DNA of 64,000 bases. It comes from JBJMQS01 sp045802605. Lineage in GTDB: Bacteria > Planctomycetota > Planctomycetia > Gemmatales > Gemmataceae. The stretch is taken from assembly GCA_045802605.1 (NCBI GenBank), contig JBJMQS010000053.1, positions 124,001 through 188,000 of the forward strand, in the 5' to 3' direction. The notes beneath the pieces were generated by a model, which had not been told where the DNA came from, did not search any database, and saw only the letters and a program-made list of their open reading frames with translations. The position numbers were made by a program, and so were the translations under genes. Positions 17,768-25,917 of the stretch are shown here, piece by piece; position 1 is the stretch's first letter, and each line of letters begins with the position of its first letter.

Positions 17768-19171
17768 ATGCTGTCACGCCGCGAACTGTTGAGCCGGGCC
17801 GGGGGTGGTTTCGGTGCACTGGCGCTGGCTTGGCTACTCGACCGCGATCGGCCACTGTTGGCCTTTGACCCCACGCCCACGCCGACCGATCCGCTTTCGG
17901 TTCGCAAACCGCACTTCCCGGCCAAAGCCGAACGCGTGATTTCGCTCTTCATGGATGGCGGACCGAGCCACATCGACCTGTTTGATCCCAAACCGACGCT
18001 GAATCAACACGCCGGCGAGAACATGCCGGAGAGTGTCACGGCCGGCACTTCCATGCCGAGTGGCCGTCTCGTGGGATCGCCGGCGACCTTTTCCCGATGC
18101 GGAAAGAGCGGGCTGCAAATCAGCAATTGGTTTCCCCAACTAGCGAAAGTCGCGGATCAACTCGCCATTGTGCGTTCGTGTCACGGGGATAGCCCGGAAC
18201 ATGTGCAAGCGATTCGCTTGGCACACACCGGCTTCACTTTCACCGGCAAAGCGAGCCTCGGAGCGTGGACGATCTACGGCCTCGGTTCGCCGAGCCAAGA
18301 TTTGCCAGGCTTCGTCGTGATGACCGATGGCGGCGAGCCAGTCGGCGGGCCCAACAACTGGGGCGCTGGAATCTTGCCTGCAGCGTTCCAGGGCACTCCC
18401 TTCCGGGCTGGCGCCAATCCAGTGCCGCATTTGAATCCGCCGCCGGGCACGAGCGTGGCGAAACAGCGGATCAAACTCGATCTGCTCCGCGAACTAAATC
18501 AAGAGCATCTAGCAGAGCATCCCGGCGATGACGCGCTTTCGGCGCGCATTCACTCTTACGAAGTTGCATTCCGCATGCAGTCAGCGGCACCGGCCGCGGC
18601 CGATCTGCGCGATGAGCCGGCTGCGATCAAAACGCTCTACGGGCTGGATCGTCCCGAGTGCGCGGAGATGGCACGCCGGTGTTTGCTCGCCCGGCGACTC
18701 TTGGAACGTGGCGTGCGCTTCATCCAAATTTATTGCGGAGCCGGCGCTCGCTGGGACGCGCACACGGATTTGGCCACCAATCACTCGCGGCTTTGTGCAC
18801 GATTGGACCAGCCGATGTCCGCGCTCATTCGGGATTTGCAGCAGCGCGGACTGCTCGACAGCACGCTGGTGGTTTGGGGCGGCGAGTTTGGACGGACCCC
18901 AACGGGTATTAGCGAAAATGGCCGTGACCACAATCCGTGGGGTTTCACGACTGTTATGGCAGGCGGCGGCGTGAAAGGCGGCATCGCCCACGGCGCGACC
19001 GACGAGTTTGGTTTGAAAGCCGTGGTTGATCCTGTTCACGTGCACGATCTGCACGCGACCATTTTGCATCTGCTCGGACTGGATCACACCCGATTGACGT
19101 ATGTGCATTCGGGCCGGCTTGAACGGTTGACCGGCAATGCAGGGCAAGTGGTTAACGCCATCGTCTCTTAG
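17768..19171 (+). CDS. DUF1501 protein
   Basis: 467 residues; the ATG at 17768 has AGG nine bases upstream. The N-terminus SRRELLSRAGGGFGALALAWLL resembles a Tat signal, though the twin Arg is followed by Glu. The DUF1501 (alkaline-phosphatase/sulfatase-fold) features FMDGGPSHIDLFDPKP (near residue 60) and GGEFGRTP (near residue 375) are conserved. These proteins are abundant in planctomycetes, often next to a DUF1553/DUF1549 cytochrome-like partner; no such partner is present here, so this copy is an orphan. The substrate is unknown. Its end lies 3 bp from the convergent BshB1-like gene. Confidence 0.9.
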   Translation: MLSRRELLSRAGGGFGALALAWLLDRDRPLLAFDPTPTPTDPLSVRKPHFPAKAERVISLFMDGGPSHIDLFDPKPTLNQHAGENMPESVTAGTSMPSGRLVGSPATFSRCGKSGLQISNWFPQLAKVADQLAIVRSCHGDSPEHVQAIRLAHTGFTFTGKASLGAWTIYGLGSPSQDLPGFVVMTDGGEPVGGPNNWGAGILPAAFQGTPFRAGANPVPHLNPPPGTSVAKQRIKLDLLRELNQEHLAEHPGDDALSARIHSYEVAFRMQSAAPAAADLRDEPAAIKTLYGLDRPECAEMARRCLLARRLLERGVRFIQIYCGAGARWDAHTDLATNHSRLCARLDQPMSALIRDLQQRGLLDSTLVVWGGEFGRTPTGISENGRDHNPWGFTTVMAGGGVKGGIAHGATDEFGLKAVVDPVHVHDLHATILHLLGLDHTRLTYVHSGRLERLTGNAGQVVNAIVS

Positions 19172-19174
19172 AAC

Positions 19175-19954
19175 TCACCCCATCGGCAAATGATCTTGCC
19201 CCGGCAATTGCACGGGCGCAGCGGCGCCTTGGGCACCGGTGGCGACGTGCATCAGATCCTTGGTACCTACGGGGGTGGGCAGCGCGAATAACTCGCCGTA
19301 CATGAATCCGCATCGGGCCCCTTGCGTAGCGTTTTGGCCGCCAACGAAGTGCCGCACCTTTTCCAAGCGGGCGGCATCAAACTGGGATTTGTAGCAGGCG
19401 ATCGATTCGAATTTCTGCTCAAACGTATCGGTGATGTCCACGACAAACGTCGCGTGAAAGCTGCGCTGTTCGGCGTCGAACGGGAACAGACCATAGACCA
19501 AGTGCGGCACGCGATACGGTGGAATGCCGGCGAAACGATCCTCCCACTTCGTGAGTTGCGACCAGAATCGTGCCGCCTCAATCAGCAGTTGTCCCTGGTA
19601 ATGATCCGGCGACGCGGCCGGCGTGCGGCCAAACATGCCGAGAACCACGCGTGGCCGAAAACGTCGGAACTCGGTGGCCAGCGCTGCCCGATTGGCCGCC
19701 GTGTCGAACAGTTCACGATTCGGCAGAGCGAGATTGACTCGCACCGGAACCCCGAGCACCGCGCGGGCTTCCTCGGCCTCGCGCGCACGGGTTTCCAAGC
19801 TGCCGCGCGGCGTCGGTTCACCGGTAGTGAGATCCAGCATGCCCACGCGATGGCCTTGCTGCACCAATTTGGCCAGCGTGCCGCCGCAGGTGATCTCCAA
19901 ATCGTCGGGGTGCGGGCCGACGGCCAAGATGTCCAATGGTTCCGGCAACGTCAC
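19175..19954 (-). CDS. bshB1: PIG-L/LmbE family deacetylase, probably bacillithiol BshB1
   Basis: 259 residues with a GTG start at 19954, decided by GGAGG at 19962-19966. The zinc motif HPDD lies at residues 15-18 and a further His in SPDHYQG at about 118. The segments DLTTGEPTPRGSLETRAREA and VRVNLALPNRELFD closely match the BshB1 pattern (DLTxGE...GSxExRxxEA...LxLPD), which deacetylates GlcNAc-malate to GlcN-malate in bacillithiol synthesis. Other LmbE enzymes act on different N-acetylglucosaminides, so the call is probable, not certain. No bshA is adjacent; a distant BshC-like protein is at 46331-47920. Confidence 0.75.
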   Translation of the reverse strand: MTLPEPLDILAVGPHPDDLEITCGGTLAKLVQQGHRVGMLDLTTGEPTPRGSLETRAREAEEARAVLGVPVRVNLALPNRELFDTAANRAALATEFRRFRPRVVLGMFGRTPAASPDHYQGQLLIEAARFWSQLTKWEDRFAGIPPYRVPHLVYGLFPFDAEQRSFHATFVVDITDTFEQKFESIACYKSQFDAARLEKVRHFVGGQNATQGARCGFMYGELFALPTPVGTKDLMHVATGAQGAAAPVQLPGQDHLPMG

Positions 19955-20167
19955 TGAATGTCCTCCGAATCTTTTTTCAGTTTAGATAAAGCCGCCCCTC
20001 TGCCAGGGGGCCGGATTTAACGGTTGAGAGGTTTGGCAGGGATTAAAGGCTTCTGACGGTCCTGCGGGATGCGCCCGCCAACGCAGTTGTGAGGATTTGC
20101 GGAAGAATCGTCCCACGCATTGATAACGCACGGCATGCCGCGCTACCGTTGCTGTAGAGGGGCTGCC

Positions 20168-20992
20168 ATGCGTGTTTGGATCGGCACTGCTGGATACTCC
20201 TATCCCGACTGGCGCGGCGGGTTCTATCCGCATGAGTTGGCGGCCAGTCAAATGCTCGGGTTCTACTCGCAATCGTTCCCATTCGTTGAACTGAATACGA
20301 CTTTTCACCGCTGTCCGTCGAAGGCAACTATCAGACGGATGGCGCAGCAAGCGCCGCCTGGCTTTCGCTTCGCGTTGAAAGTTCCGCATTCTATTACTCA
20401 CTCGCTGAGTGACCGTGATGTCGGCGCGTTTCGAGATTCGATCGACGCCCTCGACGGCAAGCTCTCGATGCTGGTCGCCCAGTTCCCTCCCAGCTTTCAT
20501 CACTCGTTGCGCAACAGCGGCTGGTTGACTCATCTGGCCAATGTCTTCGCCGAACAACCGCTCGGCTTCGAATTTCGCCACTGGTCCTGGTCGCGGCCCG
20601 ATGTGCTACCGTGGCTCGACGACCTCGGCGTCACCTTGATCTCGGTCGATGTGCCCTCGATCCCGATTCTCTACCCCCGCGGCCTGGTGCGGACGGGGAA
20701 AACAATTTACGTCCGGTTGCATTCTCGCAACCCCGAGAGCTGGTACGGGCCTGAGACCGAACGGCATGATTACGTGTTTACGGATCACCAACTGCACGAA
20801 TGGGCGGACTTACTCGAGCGGGCGTCGGTGCACTGCAACGAGGCTTATCTCGTTTTCAACAATGGCCGGGACGCGCAGTCGGTCAAAGATGGATTGCGAA
20901 TGGCGGAGATTCTCCGCGAGCGAACTTGGCTGACAGTCTCGCCGGCATTTCCCGCAATTGAACCGCAGCAACTCTCGCTATTCGATGCGTAA
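20168..20992 (+). CDS. DUF72 family protein (YecE-like)
   Basis: 274 residues from the ATG at 20168 (MRVWIGTAGYSYPDWRG); GAGGGGC lies upstream. The N-terminus GTAGYSYPDWRGGFYP and the central ELNTTFHRCPSKATIRRM are typical of DUF72, a TIM-barrel-like family present in most bacteria. Later conserved parts include GFEFRHWSW and a final YLVFNNGRDAQS. The biochemical role is unknown. It is followed 27 bp later by ribD on the same strand. The divergent deacetylase gene starts 213 bp upstream; the intervening region is non-coding. Confidence 0.9.
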   Translation: MRVWIGTAGYSYPDWRGGFYPHELAASQMLGFYSQSFPFVELNTTFHRCPSKATIRRMAQQAPPGFRFALKVPHSITHSLSDRDVGAFRDSIDALDGKLSMLVAQFPPSFHHSLRNSGWLTHLANVFAEQPLGFEFRHWSWSRPDVLPWLDDLGVTLISVDVPSIPILYPRGLVRTGKTIYVRLHSRNPESWYGPETERHDYVFTDHQLHEWADLLERASVHCNEAYLVFNNGRDAQSVKDGLRMAEILRERTWLTVSPAFPAIEPQQLSLFDA

Positions 20993-21019
20993 TAGTTCTA
21001 CTTCGCTAAAATCCTCCTT

Positions 21020-22084
21020 ATGACCAACAGCGAACTGATGCGCGAAGCCATCGCGCTTGCCGAGCGGGGCCGTGGCTACGTCGAGCCGAATCCTATGGTC
21101 GGGGCATTGATCGTCCGCGACGGCGTCGTCGTGGGTCGCGGCTGGCACGCAAAATTCGGCGGTCCGCACGCAGAGGTTGTCGCATTGAATGAGGCGGTAG
21201 AACGAGCCCGCGGTGCGACGTTGTACGTCACGCTCGAACCCTGTTGCCATCACGGGAAGACGCCCCCTTGCACTGATGCCGTAATTCGCGCAGGGATCAG
21301 TCGTGTGGTCATTGCGATGGCTGATCCATTCCCTCAAGTCGCGGGAAAGGGTATTCAGCAATTGCGCGATGCGGGCATACAGGTCGAGGTTGGCGTTCAC
21401 GAATCTGACTCAACGCAACTCAACCGGCCTTACCTCACACTGATGGAGAAAAACCGCCCGTACGTTCACCTGAAGTGGGCGATGACGCTCGACGGTCGAA
21501 TCGCGACAGCCACCGGCGAGTCACAGTGGATTAGCGGCGAAGCATCGCGAAAGGTCGTGCATGAATTGCGCGGACGAATGGATGCCGTCATCGTCGGCGC
21601 TGGCACGGTGCGGAAAGACGACCCGCTCCTCACCGCGCGGCCGCCCGGCGCTCGCATAGCATCTCGTGTCGTCCTATCCCGGCGTCCGGAATTGCCGCGG
21701 GGCTGCCGGCTCATTGAGACGGCACGTGAAGCGCCGGTGATTGTGGCGACGGGCGAGCCGGGCGAAATACCAAATGTCGAGACTCTTTGTTTGCCTTCCG
21801 ACTCGCAAGGTCGCCCCAGCATCGGTGCGCTGTTAACCGAGCTTGGCCGCAGGAGATTCACGAACGTGCTCGTGGAAGGCGGGACGGAAGTCTTCGGCAG
21901 TTTCCTGGATACCCGATTTGTCGATGAGGTGCACGTCTTTGTCGCCCCTAAGTTGATGGGCGGCCACGCATCATCCAGTGCGATCGGCGGATTAGGGCAC
22001 GAGAGAATTGCCGACATGCTGACACTGTCGCGGTTCGAAACTCAACGCTTGGGTGACGACATCTACATTCGTGGCCGGCGTTAG
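21020..22084 (+). CDS. ribD: Bifunctional riboflavin deaminase/reductase RibD
   Basis: 354 residues. The N-terminal cytidine-deaminase-like domain carries zinc ligands H50 (PHAE, with catalytic E52), C75 (EPCCHHG) and C84 (TPPC). The C-terminal reductase domain starts around residue 150 (YVHLKWAMTLDGRIAT) and contains VGAGTVRKDDPLLTARPP and the NADPH-region NVLVEGGTEVFGSFL. It catalyses two steps from the pyrimidine product of GTP cyclohydrolase II toward riboflavin. Length is normal. No other rib gene is in the window. It overlaps the convergent sugar-isomerase-like gene by 4 bp at the stop codons. Confidence 0.95.
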   Translation: MTNSELMREAIALAERGRGYVEPNPMVGALIVRDGVVVGRGWHAKFGGPHAEVVALNEAVERARGATLYVTLEPCCHHGKTPPCTDAVIRAGISRVVIAMADPFPQVAGKGIQQLRDAGIQVEVGVHESDSTQLNRPYLTLMEKNRPYVHLKWAMTLDGRIATATGESQWISGEASRKVVHELRGRMDAVIVGAGTVRKDDPLLTARPPGARIASRVVLSRRPELPRGCRLIETAREAPVIVATGEPGEIPNVETLCLPSDSQGRPSIGALLTELGRRRFTNVLVEGGTEVFGSFLDTRFVDEVHVFVAPKLMGGHASSSAIGGLGHERIADMLTLSRFETQRLGDDIYIRGRR

Positions 22085-22845
22085 ACGAGCCGACCGAGAA
22101 ATCTCACGCCCTGTTCGACCATCGCCGCGTTCGGCTCCGAAGTTTCAACGACGATCCAACTTGCGTAGTCTTGGGCGGCCAATGTTCCCAGGTAAGACAT
22201 CCATTCGATTTCACCGTGGCCGATGGGCACATCGTCGGCACCGCCGCTTGATTGACGAATATCGTGAGCGTGTGTGTGCACGATCCACTGTTTTAACGGA
22301 GCCAAATTCGTGACCGGGTCGAAGCCGTGCATGAGCATGTTCGCCGGGTCGTAATTCACTCCCAGAGCACCGATATCAAATGTGCCAAGATATGTTCCAA
22401 GTGTCTCACCCGAATCCAACCCTGTATCCAGCGCGAGCACCGCGCCAATGCGGTCCGCATGGGTACCCAGCGCGATCAGCGCTTCGCGCATGGTGCCGGC
22501 GCGCGGGTCATCAGCCGCCGTCGGCATCCGGCCCGCATCGATGATTATTTTCCGCGCCCCCAGATCAACGCTGAGCTTCAGTGCGTTCTTGAGCCGATCG
22601 ATTCGCGATTGCAGGCTTACCGGATGGTCGAGGCTATGCCGCAGCGGGCAATAAAGGGCGGTTAACTCCAAAGCGTGGGAGCGCAGCAAGTGCCGCAGTT
22701 CTTTGCGGCCAGTCTCACTTAGTTGCGCCGGCGCCAAGTCGCCCACAGCGTCAAGCTGCAAGCCGCTCACCCCGAGTTTCGACGCGGCGGTCAAAGCCGG
22801 CCGAAACGGCAAACCCAGTGATTCAAGACGGATGCCCAATTTCAT
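22081..22845 (-). CDS. Xylose-isomerase-like TIM-barrel protein
   Basis: 254 residues. The ATG at 22845 overlaps the stop of the upstream HYExAFE gene (ATGA), so the two are translationally coupled. Features of the AP endonuclease 2/sugar isomerase superfamily include LGIRLESLGLPF at the start, Asp/Glu ligands in ALDTGLDSGETL and LGVNYDPANML, and the C-terminal WIVHTHAHDI and GEIEWMSYL. A longer start at 22962 is rejected because it would run through the upstream gene. Members isomerise or epimerise sugars or polyols; substrate unknown. This sits last in a hisS-led leftward run. Confidence 0.8.
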   Translation of the reverse strand: MKLGIRLESLGLPFRPALTAASKLGVSGLQLDAVGDLAPAQLSETGRKELRHLLRSHALELTALYCPLRHSLDHPVSLQSRIDRLKNALKLSVDLGARKIIIDAGRMPTAADDPRAGTMREALIALGTHADRIGAVLALDTGLDSGETLGTYLGTFDIGALGVNYDPANMLMHGFDPVTNLAPLKQWIVHTHAHDIRQSSGGADDVPIGHGEIEWMSYLGTLAAQDYASWIVVETSEPNAAMVEQGVRFLGRLV

Positions 22846-23303
22846 TTGGTGATGGCCTGCACGGAACGATGATGGGCCACGAACTCTCGCAAATGTGTGA
22901 ATTCCCACAGCGGACGAACGATCTTCTGAAACGCGGCCTTGGTCAGGCCGACCGTTCCCCACTTCGGACTGCGGCTTCGCATATTTTCCGCATAGTCCTC
23001 GACGAGCACACCGCGCAGCAGATAACGATCACCGCGCCAGGTCCACAGATCGGGTGTGTCCTCCGCCACCGAGACTTTTTCCCCGAGCTTGTACATGAAG
23101 ACAAAGGCCGCTTCGTAGCCCGGACCGAAGATCTCCGCCCAGCGGCGCAAGCACCCCTTGATGCCATAAACAATGAAGTCGAGGCTCTTCACCGGCCCAT
23201 CGCCGAGCAGTGAGCGGCGAGTTTCATCAACTCCGATGTAGGGCAAAGCGCGATCGCGGAGGTAATCCTCGAAGGCCGCTTCGTAATGGTTGCCGCGATC
23301 CAC
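22842..23303 (-). CDS. HYExAFE family protein
   Basis: 153 residues with a GTG start at 23303 and GGGGGAG about 9 nt upstream. The N-terminus has the family-naming motif HYEAAFE (H6 to E12), followed by DYLRDRALPYIGVDE. The motif YGIKG and EDYAENM follow. The family is restricted to planctomycetes as far as I know and has no established function. The motif and the fold-like spacing of a short conserved DFIVYG strand recall PD-(D/E)XK-type nuclease fragments, but that is speculation. It is sandwiched between hisS (2-bp gap) and the TIM-barrel gene (ATGA overlap), so probably in one operon. Confidence 0.75.
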   Translation of the reverse strand: MDRGNHYEAAFEDYLRDRALPYIGVDETRRSLLGDGPVKSLDFIVYGIKGCLRRWAEIFGPGYEAAFVFMYKLGEKVSVAEDTPDLWTWRGDRYLLRGVLVEDYAENMRSRSPKWGTVGLTKAAFQKIVRPLWEFTHLREFVAHHRSVQAITK

Positions 23304-23305
23304 GG

Positions 23306-24634
23306 CTACGACTCCCCCAACAAGCGTTTCACTGTGGGCATTAGTTGCGCCAACTCCACCACGGTTTCTTCGCGCTTCGCCAGCACCTTCAACTTGACCA
23401 CATTGCGAGCCAATTCATCAGGGCCGGCGATCAACGCGATCGCATAGCCGCGCGTTTCGGCGTATTGCAGTTGATTACCCAGCTTTTTGGCGTCGGGAAA
23501 TACTTCGACGCCGATGCCTGCCGCGCGCAATTCGCGCGCTATCCGCTGATATGTCCCGATCTGGTCAGCGGCGAATTGGACGATGAGCAACTGGGCGGGC
23601 GTCCGCGTCTGCGGCAGCAACTTCAGTTCTTCCATCGCCGCTAGCAATCGATCCAAGCCCAGCGATGCGCCCACGCCTGGTAGTTTCTGCTTGGTGTACA
23701 AGCCCGCCAGATCGTCGTAGCGGCCGCCCGAGCAAACGCTGCCGATGCGCGGCAAATCGTTGAGGAATGTTTCGTAAATCGTGCCGGTGTAGTAATCGAG
23801 GCCGCGGCAGATGCCTAAGTCGATTCGGAGCCGGTCGTCAGGAATGCCTGCCGTTTCCGCGGCTGTGACCAACTCGCGCAGGCGCGTGATGCCTTCGGCG
23901 AGTTTTCCTTCGCTGCCAAGCTCCGCAGCGACACGGTCAATGATCTCTCGATTTGTGCCCGTGGCCTCCGCCAACGCCAGTAGGCGTTCCGCTTGCGCAT
24001 TGGTGAGGCCGGCGGCCGCTCCCGTCATTTCGGCCAATACGGCATCCCGGCCTTGCTTCGTTAACTTGTCGAGCGCGGTCAGGACCGCTCCGCTGCGCTC
24101 GGCAATTCCCATCGATTGCAGAACGCCGTTGAGCACCAAGCGATTATTGATCCGTAGCTGGAATTTCTCGAACCCGAGCGCCACCATCAGGTCATGGATC
24201 ACCAGGGCAATTTCGATGTCGGCCGCGTTCGCCGTCGTGCCGATGATGTCGAAATCGCATTGGACGAATTCGCGGTACCGGCCGGCCTGCGTATTCTCGC
24301 CGCGCCAAACGCTGCCGACGTGATATCGCTTGAATGGCGTGCCCAGCTTGCCGATGTGCTGGGCCGCGAAACGGGCGAATGGCACCGTGAGGTCAAAACG
24401 AAGTGCTACGTCGCGATCGCCATGGTCTTTGAAGCGATAAATCTGCCGGCGAATCTCAGCACTCGTATCGAGTTTGCCGAGCAGAATCTCGGCGTATTCC
24501 AACGCAGGTGTATCGATCGGACCATAGCCGTAGGAGCGGAAGACGCGCTTGGCGGTGTCGATCAGCGCTTCGCGCGGAATTGCTAATTCCGGTGGATAAT
24601 CGCGAAAGCCCTTGAGGGTCCGCGGCTCAATCAT
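23306..24634 (-). CDS. hisS: Histidine--tRNA ligase
   Basis: 442 residues. Class II synthetase features: N-terminal GFRDYPPE, motif 2 region (VGSVWRGENTQAGRYREFVQCDFDIIG), histidine-specific motifs CRGLDYYTG and GSVCSGGRYDDL, motif 3 GASLGLDRLLAAM, and the C-terminal anticodon-binding domain near residue 340 on. It charges tRNA-His. The start MIEPRTLKGFRDYPPE is the usual one. Likely first gene of a run with the HYExAFE and TIM-barrel genes, separated from the first by 2 bp. Confidence 0.96.
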   Translation of the reverse strand: MIEPRTLKGFRDYPPELAIPREALIDTAKRVFRSYGYGPIDTPALEYAEILLGKLDTSAEIRRQIYRFKDHGDRDVALRFDLTVPFARFAAQHIGKLGTPFKRYHVGSVWRGENTQAGRYREFVQCDFDIIGTTANAADIEIALVIHDLMVALGFEKFQLRINNRLVLNGVLQSMGIAERSGAVLTALDKLTKQGRDAVLAEMTGAAAGLTNAQAERLLALAEATGTNREIIDRVAAELGSEGKLAEGITRLRELVTAAETAGIPDDRLRIDLGICRGLDYYTGTIYETFLNDLPRIGSVCSGGRYDDLAGLYTKQKLPGVGASLGLDRLLAAMEELKLLPQTRTPAQLLIVQFAADQIGTYQRIARELRAAGIGVEVFPDAKKLGNQLQYAETRGYAIALIAGPDELARNVVKLKVLAKREETVVELAQLMPTVKRLLGES

Positions 24635-24690
24635 CGCGAAGGATCCGTGGTCTTAACAGTTGTCCAGAATCATTATTACGGACAATTGGA

Positions 24691-25722
24691 TTATTTGCCG
24701 CGATAGCGAGCGCTGACTCGGTTGAGAAACCGCCGCTCTTCTTCGGTGAGGGCCATGAGGCCATGCTCTTGCACTTTTTCGAGCAGCTTGTCCATTCGCT
24801 CCTCCTCGGCCTCGCGATCATGCTGCTCTTGCAAAGCCTTGCGTGCGGCACGACGTTGAAACCATCGTTGCAAGAAATTGGGTTGCTGCCGGCGTGGCGG
24901 CGCAGCGGCACTGCGATCAAGGCTCGAGTAACCTTGAGAAAAGTCGTAGCCCAACATCGAATCATCGGTGCCGGCTTCGCCCTGAACAAACTGCGAACGG
25001 CAACTCAAGTAAATGATGACCACTAACCCAAACAGCAGCACGTTCTCCCGGAATATCGCCAGGACAACAAAGCCGAGCATGGCAGCGAAGCCCACGTAGG
25101 CCGTCGTCGCAAGCGCATCGCGGTAATCGCCGCGCGACCACAGGACCGAGTGCAGCGTGTTTGCGCCGTCAAGCGGATAAGCCGGAATCAGGTTGAACAA
25201 CAGCAGGACCCAATTGATCCAGAACAACCGGGCCGCCATGACCAAATACCAGGATTGAATCGCTTCCTCGCCGGTCCAACTCACGAGCACTGGCTTGTAC
25301 GGGCTGGCATCGGAGAACGGGTTCAACGGCGGCCAAATTGAGTGGCCCGCCAACGTAGACGCAGTTAACGCGCAGATGAGCAGGTTCACGGCCGGGCCGG
25401 CCAAGCTTGCCATCAACTGGGAGCGGGCCGAATGGGGCAAATCGCAATTCGTTAGTCCGCCGAGTGGCCAGAGAATCACGCGGTCGCAATCGCCGCCGAG
25501 CAGTCGAGCGACCAAGACGTGGCCAAATTCGTGGAGCAACAGCGAAAGAAAAAACAGACCCATAAAGGTCAGAACCGCGACGCCAACATCGGGCGGCGCT
25601 TCTTTACGGGTGACTTCACGCAAGAGCAGGCCGAAGAATACGAGGGGCAACATCGCGTGAATGCGCAGGTGCACGCCGAAAACTCGGCCGATCGGCAATG
25701 ACCAATGCAGCGGGTCGCGCAT
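24691..25722 (-). CDS. M50 site-2-protease-like membrane metalloprotease
   Basis: 343 residues from the ATG at 25722. Hydrophobic helices surround HEFGH (residues 64-68), the zinc motif HExxH, and a second metal ligand is D185 in NLIPAYPLDG. These define the S2P/M50 family of intramembrane proteases, of the type resembling SpoIVFB. A cytoplasmic Arg-rich tail ends in DKLLEKVQEHGLMALTEEE, a helical hairpin also found at the C-terminus of some rhomboid-type proteins. The substrate is unknown, but such enzymes often cleave anti-sigma factors or membrane regulators. The gene is in the leftward run next to hisS, with about 57 bp between them. Confidence 0.85.
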   Translation of the reverse strand: MRDPLHWSLPIGRVFGVHLRIHAMLPLVFFGLLLREVTRKEAPPDVGVAVLTFMGLFFLSLLLHEFGHVLVARLLGGDCDRVILWPLGGLTNCDLPHSARSQLMASLAGPAVNLLICALTASTLAGHSIWPPLNPFSDASPYKPVLVSWTGEEAIQSWYLVMAARLFWINWVLLLFNLIPAYPLDGANTLHSVLWSRGDYRDALATTAYVGFAAMLGFVVLAIFRENVLLFGLVVIIYLSCRSQFVQGEAGTDDSMLGYDFSQGYSSLDRSAAAPPRRQQPNFLQRWFQRRAARKALQEQHDREAEEERMDKLLEKVQEHGLMALTEEERRFLNRVSARYRGK

Positions 25723-25917
25723 CCGTCTCACCTGCAACTACGTGCCCCGAGCCATGGTAACAACCCGTCAGCGTCGGGGCAATCGGCGGGGTACGCCCGT
25801 TACAGCACGGGCCGGACCATCGCGAGACGGATTCGCACGTTCGGTACCGTTTACTCAGTCTCGCCGCCTTGACTATCGGAAGAAAAAGGCCCGAATCATG
25901 GTCGAAAAGGCCGCAGC

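Noticed and set aside
19982..20581. 199-codon minus-strand open frame
   Set aside because: Overlaps the DUF72 gene on the opposite strand, which has clear family motifs.
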